The notes: generated by a model from the sequence alone, not told the origin. Numbered from the stretch's first letter, positions 34,635-43,700 are shown. The stretch is 64,000 bases of DNA from UBA10649 sp963793105 (GCA_963793105.1 CAWBZB010000008.1:248001-312000), one strand, 5' to 3'. Numbers and translations: made by a program.

Positions 34635-35387
34635 CTAGCGCAGATCGATCCTGACGTTCTGCACGGCCTGCTTCAATGAGCCGTCGACCGCTGACCCCCA
34701 GACGTAGACGATGGTGTTGGTTCCCATGTCGCCGGTGCCAGGCTTGTTCCTGATGGTGACGGTGGTCGGCCCGAGGACGACCTTCCGCGTGCCCGCGAGA
34801 ACGACGTCGAGCCGGTAGTTGCCGGCGTTGAGTCCCGCGTTCGCCTGCCTGGGGTTCCGCAGGTCGGCGAGCAGCACGGAGCCGGAGGTCCGCACGTCGA
34901 CGGGCGGGGCGGCGGCGATGTGGCGGACGGTGAGGCGGCCCTTGCCCCTGCCCACGGTGGTGGTGTCGTTGGTGAACACGTTGAGTGCCGGCTTGCCGGC
35001 AGCAGTGAGGTTCGCCGTGAAGGTCATGTTCGCACCGGCTGGAACCCGGGTCCTCGGTGCGCTGAGCAGGGGGGCTGTGGTGCCCGGTGACCCGCCATTG
35101 GGGAGGACGACGACGTTGTAGGTGCCGCCCGGGACCTTCACGGTCGTGAGCTGCCCCGGAGCGAGGTTGTCCGCCAGAAGGGTCCGCCCGGCATAGACGT
35201 CGACGACGCCCACCCCGCTTCCGGCCGGGATGGCATGCAGCACCGAGACGGTGGCAGCAGCGGCCCGTGCCGCCGGAGTCGAGCCGGCCACTGGGGAGGC
35301 GGACATGATCGCGGCGGGAACGGCCAGAGCACACGCGAGGGCTCCCAGCCCTGCCGTCCTTACCCAACTCATGCGCGTTCCCCTCAT
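34635..35387 (-). CDS. Secreted DUF4397 domain protein
   Basis: The 250-residue protein has a signal peptide (AGLGALACALAVPAAIMSA). Two beta-rich halves follow, the first with VSVLHAIPAGSGVGVVDVYA and TYNVVVLPNGGS, the second with LTVRHIAAAPPVDVRTSGSV and NYRLDVVLAGTRKVV. This internal repeat is the DUF4397 pattern (immunoglobulin-like exported repeats). It ends in a beta strand with no wall-anchor motif. It would be secreted or cell-surface associated; its function is unknown. Confidence 0.85.
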   Translation of the reverse strand: MRGTRMSWVRTAGLGALACALAVPAAIMSASPVAGSTPAARAAAATVSVLHAIPAGSGVGVVDVYAGRTLLADNLAPGQLTTVKVPGGTYNVVVLPNGGSPGTTAPLLSAPRTRVPAGANMTFTANLTAAGKPALNVFTNDTTTVGRGKGRLTVRHIAAAPPVDVRTSGSVLLADLRNPRQANAGLNAGNYRLDVVLAGTRKVVLGPTTVTIRNKPGTGDMGTNTIVYVWGSAVDGSLKQAVQNVRIDLR

Positions 35388-35807
35388 CGAGACTTGTCGC
35401 CGTCGACCTGTTGGCCATCTGTTCCTAAAGAACGTAAGTCACGATGGGCAGGCCCGCATTTCGGCGCCTGGGCCGCGGTTCACTCGTCATCCGTCACGGA
35501 GCCATCGCCGGATCCTCGTGCTACGGCGGCGGTCCCATGAGCTCTCCCCGCGCAGGCAGCGAAACCGGGCCCGCCGCTGAGGGCCGTCCAGCCTTCACAG
35601 CCACGATGCGACAAGGGTTGCCGAGACGAGCGTGACGTGTCCGTGCCGCAGGTGTTTGTGTCGTTGACATGGCGTCCTCTCCATCGGCGTCACTAGGAAA
35701 GACGACGACCACGCGCCGGTTGTTTTCGATCTGGATGCCGAAGCGGTTCGGCACTGCCCACCACATCACGGGACCGGATGGCGTCGCCATCAATGACGGA
35801 CATTCAC
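35388..35807. other. Interval without a convincing gene
   Basis: A 90-codon minus-strand frame (35521-35793) exists, but it has no ribosome site and no motif I recognise, so I do not call it. Otherwise I see nothing until the promoter at 35808. Confidence 0.45.
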
Positions 35808-35836
35808 TTGACTTCTAGTAATTAGACTTCTAATCT
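35808..35836 (+). promoter_or_regulatory. Promoter with overlapping MarR-type operator
   Basis: TTGACT (35808-35813) and TAATCT (35831-35836) are 17 bases apart. Two overlapping palindromes, TCTA-GTAAT-TAGA and TTAGA-CT-TCTAA, cover the spacer and -10, in a locally AT-rich patch. The position suits repression by the MarR protein encoded downstream. Confidence 0.7.
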
Positions 35837-35893
35837 TCTGCCAAGGGACACGGCGACCGGCCGATAGGATCCCGCTACTTGAAGGAGAATCAC

Positions 35894-36170
35894 ATGACCA
35901 CCACCGCCCTGAAGACGACGGTCGACGGACTTCGCCAGCTGGAAGTCGGTGTTCGACAGCACCGTGAATCTGCGTCGCCGGCACGGAGCCACGGGGCACC
36001 GCGTCCTGAGCAGCGGCAACGACGTCCTGGTCCTCGTCGACTTTCCCGACGAGGCGTCGGCGCGCGCTCTCGCGTCCGATCCCGAGATCCGGGAGGGCAT
36101 GAAGCGGTCCGGCATCCAGGGCGCACCTGATCTCCTCGTGTGGGCATCCTCCGAAGAGGTCCAGTACTGA
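35894..36170 (+). pseudogene. Small ABM-like (dimeric barrel) protein, one-base frameshift
   Basis: ATG 35894 follows GAAGGAG. The frame MTTTALKTTVD continues, after removing one G near 35926, as DFASWKSVFDSTVNLRRRHG and on to LVLVDFPDEASARALASDPE, ending at 36170. The joined protein of about 91 residues looks like the stress-type dimeric alpha-beta barrels often paired with MarR or TetR regulators. It is the first gene after the MarR-type promoter. The lesion is a single extra G, so a sequencing error is possible. Confidence 0.65.
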
Positions 36171-36189
36171 GCGCGAAACGACCCGAGCC

Positions 36190-36222
36190 GAGACGGGGCC
36201 CCAAAGGTCGGGGCCCCGTCTC
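36190..36222. terminator. Very stable hairpin between ABM-like gene and MarR gene
   Basis: GAGACGGGGCCCC (36190-36202) pairs perfectly with 36210-36222 around a 7-base loop. It lies 20 bases after the ABM-like stop. No T tract follows. It may end most transcripts before the MarR gene, or reduce its expression. Confidence 0.7.
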
Positions 36223-36247
36223 GCGCGCGTCCGAAACCGACCCGTAC

Positions 36248-36705
36248 GTGCAGGAGTTCCCGCACGGGAGCAAGTCGGCGGGCGCGGCCCTCATGGGCCT
36301 GGCGCGGCTCACGGCACTCATCAGCGACGTGTTCGATCGCGGAGTCCACCGTCCCGGCCTGTCCGCGACCGGCCGTCAGGCGCTCGCGGTCCTGGATGGT
36401 GCAGGAAGGCCGCTTTCGCCTACGGAGATATCCGAACGACTGCTGCTCACGACGGCCTCGATCACGTCACTGCTCAACACCCTGGAGCGACGCGGCTGGG
36501 TCCTTCGCGAAGCGGATCCACGCGATCGACGCAAGCAACTGATCAGCCTCACCGAGGAGGGACAGCGGCTGGTGGACGACATGCTTCCGCAGATCGTCGC
36601 CCTTCAGGCCGCCCTCATGCAGGACGTGCTCGGAGAGACGACCGCCAGGATCTGCTGCGCATCCTTGACACCATCCGCAGCCACGGCAAGCTCCCTCGAT
36701 GCTGA
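36248..36705 (+). pseudogene. MarR family regulator, C-terminal frameshift
   Basis: The winged-helix core is intact: LSATGRQALAVLDGAGRPLS, TEISERLLLTTASITSLLNT, LERRGWVLREADPRDRRKQL (recognition helix and wing) and ISLTEEGQRLVDDMLPQIVA. After DVLGET near 36640 the expected dimerisation helix, RQDLLRILDTIRSHGKLPR, is one frame over and stops at 36705; the original frame reads on to a Lys/Arg-rich tail. The start is uncertain; GTG 36248 is chosen because upstream sequence holds the hairpin. It probably represses the promoter at 35808. Confidence 0.65.
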
Positions 36706-36880
36706 GGACGTCGCTGCAGCCGCGCCGCCGCGCGGCAAGCGGAAGCGGTCCTGACGTCGGCCCGTCGCGGCACGCGAAGCTGAGGACGTTGGTCCCGATT
36801 CTTCGAGTGCCGCCGGGGGTACCGTCGACGTGGATCCTGTGCGATGCACAACGAGTCCTTCAGGAATCTGGTGATGCAGC

Positions 36881-37360
36881 ATGCGGACTTCACGTTGGGG
36901 CGCAGCAGTAGCCGCCGCCACTCTCGTCATCGGCTTGGGGATCGCGAACCCCCATACGGCAGCCGGGGCGGATCTCAGTGCAGGATGCCAGGAGTTGAAC
37001 TCCTCCCCACCCAACTACTGGGCCGCCTTCATCGGCTTCGCCTTCAACTCCGGCGAAGTCATCTCAGTGAACTTCACCAACCCCATGGACGGCGCGACGA
37101 CGGGCTACCTGACGATCAACTCGATAACCCGGGATCTCACCTCCATCCCCGGAACCGCGTCCTGGGTCGTCCGGAACACCGACACGTACAGCGTGCATCG
37201 CGAGTACGACACGGGCACGAGCGACTGGGCGTGGAGTTGCGGGGTGGCGGGAACCACGCGTGACCAGTGCAAGAACGGCGCGTGGGAGGGCTTGGGGTTC
37301 AAGAACCAGGGACAGTGCGTCGCCGCCATCCGGGCAAACGCGCACTCAGACCGGAGCTAG
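36881..37360 (+). CDS. Small secreted protein with C-terminal Cys motif (paralogue A)
   Basis: The 159-residue protein has a signal peptide (WGAAVAAATLVIGLGIANPH, cut near TAAGA). A beta-rich domain with Cys pairs follows, then a C-terminal motif, DQCKNGAWEGLGFKNQGQCV. The same motif ends the next protein at 37500 (DYCKTGAWQGLGFTSQGQCI), so the two share a C-terminal module of about 30 residues but little elsewhere. Such C-x-x-G-x-W-x-x-L-G-F-x-N-Q-G-x-C tails occur on actinobacterial secreted proteins; their role is not known to me. A disulfide between the two motif Cys is likely. Confidence 0.7.
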   Translation: MRTSRWGAAVAAATLVIGLGIANPHTAAGADLSAGCQELNSSPPNYWAAFIGFAFNSGEVISVNFTNPMDGATTGYLTINSITRDLTSIPGTASWVVRNTDTYSVHREYDTGTSDWAWSCGVAGTTRDQCKNGAWEGLGFKNQGQCVAAIRANAHSDRS

Positions 37361-37499
37361 CCAGACGAAGCAACCCCGCCCCTGGGGCCGGGACGCTCCG
37401 GCGACTCGTTCTCGTCGCGCATCCGTCGCATCCTCGGGATTACCGTGAAACTGAGACCACGCACAGGGCGCGTGCCTCGCATGAATCGGGGCGAGAGGG

Positions 37500-38018
37500 A
37501 TGAGGATTTCACGATGGATCGCGGCCGCTGCCGCGGCGCTGCTGGCGGGAGGGTTGGGAATTGCGGGAGCGCCGCCGGCTTCCGCGACGTCCTACTCCAT
37601 CGACCCCTGTCAGCTCGAGATCGGCGGCTGGACTGTCCTGGACGGTGACGCTGTGATCGTCGTGGTTCCGCCAGGATCTGAATGCGGGATGCAGGTCATC
37701 AATGCGACGGAGCCGGTCATGGTTGCCGTGAGCAACGGCGACCTCTGCTACGCCTACACATTCAACGCGTCCACCCTGGCGATGGGCACCGGCGGAGCCG
37801 TGGGGGTGCACATCAGCACGTCATTGTTCGCCACCCTCGGGGACGCGCCTCAGACCGCATGCGGCGGGGCGGCCGCGGGGGGCGGCGAAGTCACCTGGAC
37901 TCCGTTGACCGTCACCAAGGACTACTGCAAGACCGGCGCCTGGCAGGGCTTGGGCTTCACGAGCCAAGGCCAGTGCATCGCAAGCGTTCAGGCCAACCCG
38001 AAAGCCGGCAAGGCCTGA
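37500..38018 (+). CDS. Small secreted protein with C-terminal Cys motif (paralogue B)
   Basis: The 172-residue protein has a signal peptide (RWIAAAAAALLAGGLGIAGA) and a beta-rich middle with Cys residues (DPCQLEIGGWTVLDGDAVIV, then SECGMQVINATEPVMVAVSN). It carries the same C-terminal module as the protein at 36881: CKTGAWQGLGFTSQGQC. The N-terminal signal regions are also alike (MRISRW against MRTSRW), which supports duplication followed by divergence of the middle. The gap is 139 bases and no terminator is evident, so they may share a transcript. Confidence 0.72.
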   Translation: MRISRWIAAAAAALLAGGLGIAGAPPASATSYSIDPCQLEIGGWTVLDGDAVIVVVPPGSECGMQVINATEPVMVAVSNGDLCYAYTFNASTLAMGTGGAVGVHISTSLFATLGDAPQTACGGAAAGGGEVTWTPLTVTKDYCKTGAWQGLGFTSQGQCIASVQANPKAGKA

Positions 38019-38050
38019 CAGACCCGGGGACGTCAGATCGCGCTGGGACC

Positions 38051-38428
38051 TCAGCCCCGGTAGTCGAGCACCTGCTCGGGCAGGGACATGCCCTCCGCCA
38101 GATCCATCCCGTGCACCGTCATGAGGTGGGTCCGGAACCACACGTCGAACGGCTCGGCGGACGTGGCGAGTCCGTGCAGCGCGGTGGACAGGTCGGGCGA
38201 CTCGATGAGCACCACCGCGAAGTCCCCGACGGCGGTGCTCTGGATCCACACAGCCTCCCGGGTAATGCCGTGCCGCCTGCGTGACGCGACGTGGTCGTCC
38301 CGGCGGGTGCCCTCTCCGCAGGAGAGCATCTCCTCGCGGTCCACGTCGGTCGTGCCGGGGAGCAGAGGAGCGGCGAAGCAGACAGCCTGGATCGCGGTGG
38401 TCGTCGGCGAGCTGATGTCGATGGTCAT
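38051..38428 (-). CDS. Hypothetical protein (dimeric-barrel-like), divergent from LuxR gene
   Basis: The 125-residue protein starts MTIDISSPTTTAIQAVCFAA and contains EAVWIQSTAVGDFAVVLIES and PFDVWFRTHLMTVHGMDLAE. The spacing of two strand-helix units resembles stress-responsive dimeric alpha-beta barrels. I cannot place it in a named family. It is divergent from a LuxR-type regulator across 141 bases, so it may be that regulator's target. Confidence 0.6.
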   Translation of the reverse strand: MTIDISSPTTTAIQAVCFAAPLLPGTTDVDREEMLSCGEGTRRDDHVASRRRHGITREAVWIQSTAVGDFAVVLIESPDLSTALHGLATSAEPFDVWFRTHLMTVHGMDLAEGMSLPEQVLDYRG

Positions 38429-38569
38429 GGTGTCCTCCTGTGTCGACGCCGCCGGTCGGCGGCCTGAGAGGACTCTGCTCGCGTAGGCACCCCCCGCGGA
38501 TCCCTGCGAATCTGGGATCTTTCGCGCATCTGGGTGCCTGGGCCCGCCCGGGAGGATCACCATGGAGCT

Positions 38570-39715
38570 ATGCAGCCGTGGACCGCCGATCGCCTGATCG
38601 ACGAGGTGGAGCGTCTCGGCTCACGGGGCATGGCCTATGCGGACCTGCACGCCGAGATCGCGGTGCGCCTGCGCCACGCGTTCCCGGTGGACGCCATGTG
38701 CTGGCACGGACTGGACCCCGACACCAAGCTGCTCACCACCGCGAACCCCGTGGAGCTCATGGCGGGCGGGTTCATCACGCCCGAGACCGAGGGCCAGGCC
38801 GCGAGTGCGGTGGTGACCAGCGAGTACGCGCGAGACGACGTGAACACGTTCGCCAGCCTGGCCGGACGCCGGACCCCGGTGGCGATCCTGAGCGAGACGA
38901 CCCGTGGCCACCCCGAACGCAGTGCACGCTACGTCGAGTACCTCGCGCCGATCGGCACCCCCTTCGAGATGCGCACGGCCATGGTCACCCGCGGCCGCGT
39001 GTGGGGTGCCGTCGTGATGCAGAACACCGCGGAGACCGGGGACTTCGACACGATGCAGGCGCGAGTGATGGCACGCCTGTCGCGCCCGATCGCCGAGGCA
39101 CTGCGCGCCTCGTACCGCGTCGAGGCAGCCCGACGCCCGGACGACGAGCGGGCACCGGGGATGCTCGTGCTCGACCGTCACGACGACCTCGAGCTGATCA
39201 CGCCGCCGGCGACCCGGCTCCTGGAGCAGTTGGCGCGCGACGACCCGCAGCACCGGACCGTCCCCAGTGCGGCACTCAGCCTCGCCGCCACCGCCCGATC
39301 CCGCGCGCTGGCCGGACGGACAGCGCCGCCCCTGCACGTCCCGACCTCATCGGGGTGGCTGACCTTCCACGCGTCGCTGCCCGACGGGCCGTCGACGGGT
39401 CGCGTCGCGATCGTGGTCCAGCCGGCCGGCGAGGAGTACGCGCTGCCCCTGCGGCTGGAGGCCTTCGGACTGACGGCTCGCGAACGCGACGTGGCCACGC
39501 TCGTGGCACGGGGCTTCGACACCGCGGCGATCGCGGAACGGCTGGTGATCTCGCCCTGGACCGTGCAGGACCACCTGAAATCCGCCTTCGACAAGACGGG
39601 AACCCGCTCGCGCCGCGAGCTCCTCGCCCGCGTGTTCTTCCATGACCAGCTGCCCGGCATCGTGGCGCGGGACCCGCTCAACGCGGGTGGCCACCTGCAG
39701 GCGGCGCAGCGCTAG
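38570..39715 (+). CDS. LuxR-type transcriptional regulator with GAF-like sensor domain
   Basis: The 381-residue protein has an N-terminal alpha/beta sensor region with GAF-like features (AVRLRHAFPVDAMCWHGLDP and RVWGAVVMQNTAETGDFDT). Its C-terminal LuxR helix-turn-helix is at about residues 295-355: LTARERDVATLVARGFDTAA, then IAERLVISPWTVQDHLKSAF. The ATG at 38570 is the first suitable start. It probably senses a small molecule and controls the divergent gene at 38428; the ligand is unknown. Confidence 0.88.
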   Translation: MQPWTADRLIDEVERLGSRGMAYADLHAEIAVRLRHAFPVDAMCWHGLDPDTKLLTTANPVELMAGGFITPETEGQAASAVVTSEYARDDVNTFASLAGRRTPVAILSETTRGHPERSARYVEYLAPIGTPFEMRTAMVTRGRVWGAVVMQNTAETGDFDTMQARVMARLSRPIAEALRASYRVEAARRPDDERAPGMLVLDRHDDLELITPPATRLLEQLARDDPQHRTVPSAALSLAATARSRALAGRTAPPLHVPTSSGWLTFHASLPDGPSTGRVAIVVQPAGEEYALPLRLEAFGLTARERDVATLVARGFDTAAIAERLVISPWTVQDHLKSAFDKTGTRSRRELLARVFFHDQLPGIVARDPLNAGGHLQAAQR

Positions 39716-39755
39716 GCAGTCGCTTCTGCGATTAGGCGCGTCGATCCGGACCCGT

Positions 39756-39784
39756 TTGACTGTTCACTCTAGAGTGTTTACTCT
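39756..39784 (+). promoter_or_regulatory. Promoter with palindromic operator for the TetR-epimerase pair
   Basis: TTGACT (39756-39761) and TACTCT (39779-39784) are 17 bases apart. The 10-base palindrome ACTCTAGAGT (39766-39775) lies in the spacer. The TetR start codon follows at 39791, leaving almost no leader. Autorepression is inferred. Confidence 0.6.
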
Positions 39785-39790
39785 ACTCAC

Positions 39791-40339
39791 GTGAAGTACG
39801 AGCCGCGCGACATCCTCGAGGCGGCCGTGCGCCTCATCAACCGGGATGGCGTCGGCGTGTCGATGGCCAAGGTGGCCGAGGAGGCCGGCGTCTCCAACGG
39901 GACGCTCTTCCACTACTTCGGCACCAAGCAGGACCTGCTCGACCAGCTCTACGAGTGGCTGAAGTCGGACCTGATCGCCGCCATCGGCGACGTGCCGGAC
40001 GATCTCCCCGCGACCGAGCAGCTCCGCACCTTGTGGATGCGGTGGATCGAGTGGGTCCGGCGCTACCCCGCGCGGCATCGCGTCAGCCAGTTGCTCCACG
40101 GCGCCGGAATCGTCAGCCCCGCCGCCGTCGAACGCGGAGAGGGCATGTTCGCCCGCTTCCCCGGCATCCTCGCCGAGGCACAGGCCGCCGGCGCACTCTC
40201 CGACCTTCCCCTGACCTATCTCGGCGGGAGCCTCATGGCACAGCTCGAGGTCGCCGCCCGCAGCGACCTCACCGAGGAGCAGTGCTCCCAGGCCTTCGAC
40301 CTCGCCTGGAACTCCGTACGCCCGGCCACCACCACCTGA
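39791..40339 (+). CDS. TetR family transcriptional regulator
   Basis: The 182-residue protein has an N-terminal HTH at residues 5-50 (EPRDILEAAVRLINRDGVGV, then AEEAGVSNGTLFHYFGTKQD) and a short ligand domain with RYPARHRVSQLLHGAGIVSP. It starts with GTG only a few bases after the -10 box, so its mRNA may be nearly leaderless. The downstream NAD-dependent epimerase-type gene begins 34 bases later behind a ribosome site (CAGGAG), making a two-gene operon that the protein presumably represses. Confidence 0.88.
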   Translation: MKYEPRDILEAAVRLINRDGVGVSMAKVAEEAGVSNGTLFHYFGTKQDLLDQLYEWLKSDLIAAIGDVPDDLPATEQLRTLWMRWIEWVRRYPARHRVSQLLHGAGIVSPAAVERGEGMFARFPGILAEAQAAGALSDLPLTYLGGSLMAQLEVAARSDLTEEQCSQAFDLAWNSVRPATTT

Positions 40340-40372
40340 CCCCCTCCCCAGTCCCCAACCTCAGGAGTCCCC

Positions 40373-41372
40373 ATGACCACCGTCCTCGTGACCGGAGCCT
40401 CCGGCTTCATCGCCAAGCACATCGTCCGCGAACTGCTGGAGAACGACTACACGGTCAAGGCGACCGTTCGCTCGGACCGCGGACAGGCACAGCTCGTCGA
40501 CCTGTTCCCCGATGCCGGCATCGAGTTCGTCCGCGTGGACCTGCTCGCGGACGAGGGATGGGACGATGCCATGGCGGGTGTCGACGTCCTCATGCACACG
40601 GCCAGCCCGTTCCCCGAGCAGCGACCCGAAGGACCCACAGGAGCTCATCCGACCCGCCGTCGAGGGCACGCTCCGCGCCCTGCGGGCCGCCCAGCGGGCC
40701 GGCGTCGGACGCGTCGTGCTGACCTCCAGCTGCGCCGCCGTCTACAAGGATCCGTCGAAGCCTCCGATGCAGCAGCCCACTCGGGACAACTGGACCGACC
40801 CCGATGGACCGGCCACGACCGCCTACGAGGCGTCCAAGACCCTCGCGGAGAGGGCGGCGTGGGACTTCGTCGCGGAGCACCCGGAGATGCAGCTGACCAC
40901 CATCAACCCCGGGGTCGTGTTCGGAGTGCCGATGGATGAGCACTTCGGCACGTCACTCGCCAGCGCCGAGCGCATCCTCAACGGCACGGATCCTGTGTAC
41001 CCGGACATGGCCCTGCCCGTCGTCGACGTCCGCGACGTGGCGCGTATGCACGTCGCCGCCCTCGAGCAGGACACCGCGGGCCAGCGGTTCCCGGCCAACG
41101 CCGGCGCCCTGTCGCTCGTCGAGATGGCTCGAACGCTCAAGGCGGCCTACCCGGACCGGAAGATCTCGACGCGCCAGGCGCCCGATCTACTGGTCCGGGC
41201 GATGGCACTGTTCGTTCCCCTGATGCGAGCCATCGCGACGAACCTCGGCCGCAACATGGACGTGGACGGCTCCGATGGCCCCCGCGCGCTGGGGTTCGCG
41301 TACACCCCTTCTCGCGATGCGCTGCTCGCCTCGGCGGAGTTCCTCGCCGCCCGGAACGCCACTGCGGCCTAG
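40373..41372 (+). pseudogene. NAD-dependent epimerase/dehydratase (extended SDR), one frameshift
   Basis: Two frames join near 40620. The first has the cofactor motif VTGASGFIAKHIVRELLEND and VDVLMHTASPFPE. The second continues DPKDPQELIRPAVEGTLRAL, VVLTSSCAAVYKD, the Tyr-x3-Lys active site TAYEASKTLAERAAW and VVFGVPMDEHFGTSLASAER. The joined protein of about 332 residues resembles dihydroflavonol 4-reductase-type and ketone-reductase SDRs. A one-base shift in a GACCCGAAGGACC stretch is the only lesion, so it may be a sequencing error. The probable activity is reduction of an aldehyde or ketone under TetR control. Confidence 0.82.
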
Positions 41373-41389
41373 GCCGACGGGCCGGCCGG

Positions 41390-42787
41390 TCAGCTCTGAC
41401 GTGCAGGGAGGCGAACCTGCACGGCCGTGTCGCCGGGCACCGATTCGATGCGGATCGTTCCGCCGTGCCCTTGCATGACAATGCGCCGGGCGATGTCGAG
41501 GCCAAGGCCTGGGCCCGCGCCGACATCCTTGGTCGTGAAGAACGCATCGAAGGCCCGCGCTGCGACGTCGGGCGTCATGCCGACGCCGTCGTCCCTGATC
41601 TCCACGACGATCTCGCGTTCCTCGGCCCACGTCGACACCGTGAGCGTGCCGTGGCCCCCCATAGCGTCCACGGCGTTGTCAACGATGTTCGTCCACACCT
41701 GGTTGAGTTCACCGGGCATCGCGTCGACGTGCGGCACGTCAGGCCCGTACCTCCGCACGACCGAGACGTCCCGCAGCCTGTGACCGAGCATGGCGAGAGT
41801 GCTCTCGATCCCCTCCGTGACGTCGATCCGCTGGTGGGAGGCGCGGTCCATCTGCGTGTAGGACTTGACGGCGCTCACGAGTTCCGACACCCGACGGGTG
41901 GATTGCTCAATCTCATCGACGAGCGACGCGACGGTCAGCGTGCTCGCCACCCACTCGAGGCCGGACTGAAGGGCCGCACCCTCCAGCGCCTCCCCGAGTC
42001 GCTCGCACCAGGCGACGTCGACGCCGTGCGCGGCGAGCGTCGGGCTGATCAGCCAGGCTCGATCGACGTCGTGGGCCTCGAGCCAGGTCGACAGCCGGTC
42101 CTCCCGATCGCTGACTCCCATGGGACTGGCGGGGTCCGCCCCCTGGCCGATCTCGCGGCGGAGGGTGGCGAGGGCCGCGAACTGTTCGCGCGTGAGGTTT
42201 CCGGCCGCGATCCGGTCGACGGATCCCAGGGCTTCGGCGACCGAGGCACGAAGCGTCGTCGCCGCCCTCGAGGCGGCGGATGCGGGGTTGTTCAGTTCGT
42301 GTGCGAGTCCGGCCGACAGGGAGCCCAGGCTCAGCACGCCCTCTCGTTGCCGGATGCTCGAGTCGACTGCTCGGACGCTGCGGACCAGGCCGTCGATGAG
42401 GTGCGGGACGAGGGGCAGACCCGCAAGGAGGTTCCGTAGGGCCGTGGCCGGCACTTTCAGGACTCGGCCTGACGTGACCGCGCGAGCCTCGCCGAGGTAC
42501 ATGCCCTGGTCGTCCCAGGCGCGGTGACCGCCGGCCCATCGTCCGGGCCCGATGAACTGGGCGTACACCATCTCCTCGCCCCCGACCATGGCGACGAAAT
42601 CGACGTTGCCGTCGAGGTTGACCCACCAGTGCTCGGCCGGGCCGGGGCCGGAGTAGAGGATCTGGCCCGGCGTGTACGCCACTACCTCGCTCGACTCGAT
42701 CAGGTCGGCAAGGTCACCGTCGGTGACTCCGTCGAACAGCGGCAGGCTCCGCAGCTCAGAAACGGTGGTGATGGGGGACTCCGGCAT
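41390..42787 (-). CDS. Sensor histidine kinase with N-terminal cNMP-binding-like domain
   Basis: Of 465 residues, about 10-125 form a cyclic-nucleotide-binding-like barrel (LPLFDGVTDGDLADLIESSE, then GQILYSGPGPAEHWWVNLDG). A kinase core follows: His163 in SAGLAHELNNPASA (H-box), the N-box NIVDNAVDAMGGHG, DDGVGMTPDV and GPGLGLDIARRIVMQGHGG (G-boxes). There is no transmembrane segment, so the kinase is cytosolic. No response regulator is adjacent. cNMP-domain kinases of this layout are common in actinobacteria; whether a nucleotide binds is unproved. Confidence 0.88.
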   Translation of the reverse strand: MPESPITTVSELRSLPLFDGVTDGDLADLIESSEVVAYTPGQILYSGPGPAEHWWVNLDGNVDFVAMVGGEEMVYAQFIGPGRWAGGHRAWDDQGMYLGEARAVTSGRVLKVPATALRNLLAGLPLVPHLIDGLVRSVRAVDSSIRQREGVLSLGSLSAGLAHELNNPASAASRAATTLRASVAEALGSVDRIAAGNLTREQFAALATLRREIGQGADPASPMGVSDREDRLSTWLEAHDVDRAWLISPTLAAHGVDVAWCERLGEALEGAALQSGLEWVASTLTVASLVDEIEQSTRRVSELVSAVKSYTQMDRASHQRIDVTEGIESTLAMLGHRLRDVSVVRRYGPDVPHVDAMPGELNQVWTNIVDNAVDAMGGHGTLTVSTWAEEREIVVEIRDDGVGMTPDVAARAFDAFFTTKDVGAGPGLGLDIARRIVMQGHGGTIRIESVPGDTAVQVRLPARQS

Positions 42788-43053
42788 TCGTCGATCCTCC
42801 CAAGGAGCGAGGCCCCGTGGAGGCTGGGCCAGCGCCGAGCGTACTCAGACTCCGTGCGCGGGGACGTGGACGGACGAGCCGAGGGACTCGAACCCGACCA
42901 TGTCGTCCTCCCCTGCTCCTGGCGAGCGGCTCTCGCAATGTGTCCAACAGGTTAAATTGAAGAATCTTTGGCGCGATTGCATCCACGCGCCCGACAGGCA
43001 CGGAAGAACGAGTGAAAGACGCCCACACGCCACTGACCTGAAGGAGACCAATC

Positions 43054-43671
43054 ATGAAGAAGCTCTCGATCGCCGCGGTCGCCGCGGTCACGGTATTGAC
43101 CCTGGCCGCCTGCAGCAGCTCCAGCGATGAGTCCAGCACCGCAGCCGAGACCTCCGCCGCGGCGTCCGCCGCCGCCGAGGAGTCGCCGATGGCCGAGGAG
43201 TCGGAGATGGCGGAGGAGTCCGCGGCTGCCGAGCAGGGCGCCGGTGACATCATCGACATCGCCAGCACCACGGACGGGTTCGCGACACTCACCGCCGCTG
43301 TGACGGCGGCCGGGCTGGTCGAGACCCTGCAGGGCGACGGACCGTTCACCGTCTTCGCGCCCACGGATGATGCCTTCGCGGCCCTGCCCGCCGGCGTTCT
43401 CGACGCGCTCCTGCTGCCCGAGAACAAGGACGTCCTGACCCAGATCCTCACGTACCACGTCGTGGCCGGCAACGTCATGGCCGCCGACGTGACCGACGGC
43501 GACGTGCCGACGGTCGAGGGCCAGTCCGTCACGCTGTCCACCGCCGACGGCGTCACCGTCAACGGCGCCAACGTGATCCAGGCGGACGTCGTCGCCTCGA
43601 ACGGCGTCATCCACGCCATCGATGCGGTGCTCCTGCCGCCGGGCGTCGACGTGAACGCCCTGCTCGGCTAG
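43054..43671 (+). CDS. Fasciclin (FAS1) domain lipoprotein
   Basis: The 205-residue protein has a lipobox (AVTVLTLAACSSSS, lipid Cys near 20), an Ala/Glu/Ser linker of about 45 residues, then one FAS1 domain. Its hallmarks are LTAAVTAAGLVETLQGDGPF, TVFAPTDDAFAALPAGVLDA and the C-terminal H-box region NGVIHAIDAVLLPP. FAS1 domains mediate adhesion or protein binding on the cell surface. It is the only gene between the kinase and a strong terminator (43701-43737), so it is monocistronic. Confidence 0.92.
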   Translation: MKKLSIAAVAAVTVLTLAACSSSSDESSTAAETSAAASAAAEESPMAEESEMAEESAAAEQGAGDIIDIASTTDGFATLTAAVTAAGLVETLQGDGPFTVFAPTDDAFAALPAGVLDALLLPENKDVLTQILTYHVVAGNVMAADVTDGDVPTVEGQSVTLSTADGVTVNGANVIQADVVASNGVIHAIDAVLLPPGVDVNALLG

Positions 43672-43700
43672 GACCAACGCAACCCTCGCCGACACGAGCT

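Noticed and set aside
35521..35793. Minus-strand 90-codon frame
   Set aside because: No ribosome site, no recognisable motif and low-complexity tail; not distinguishable from chance.
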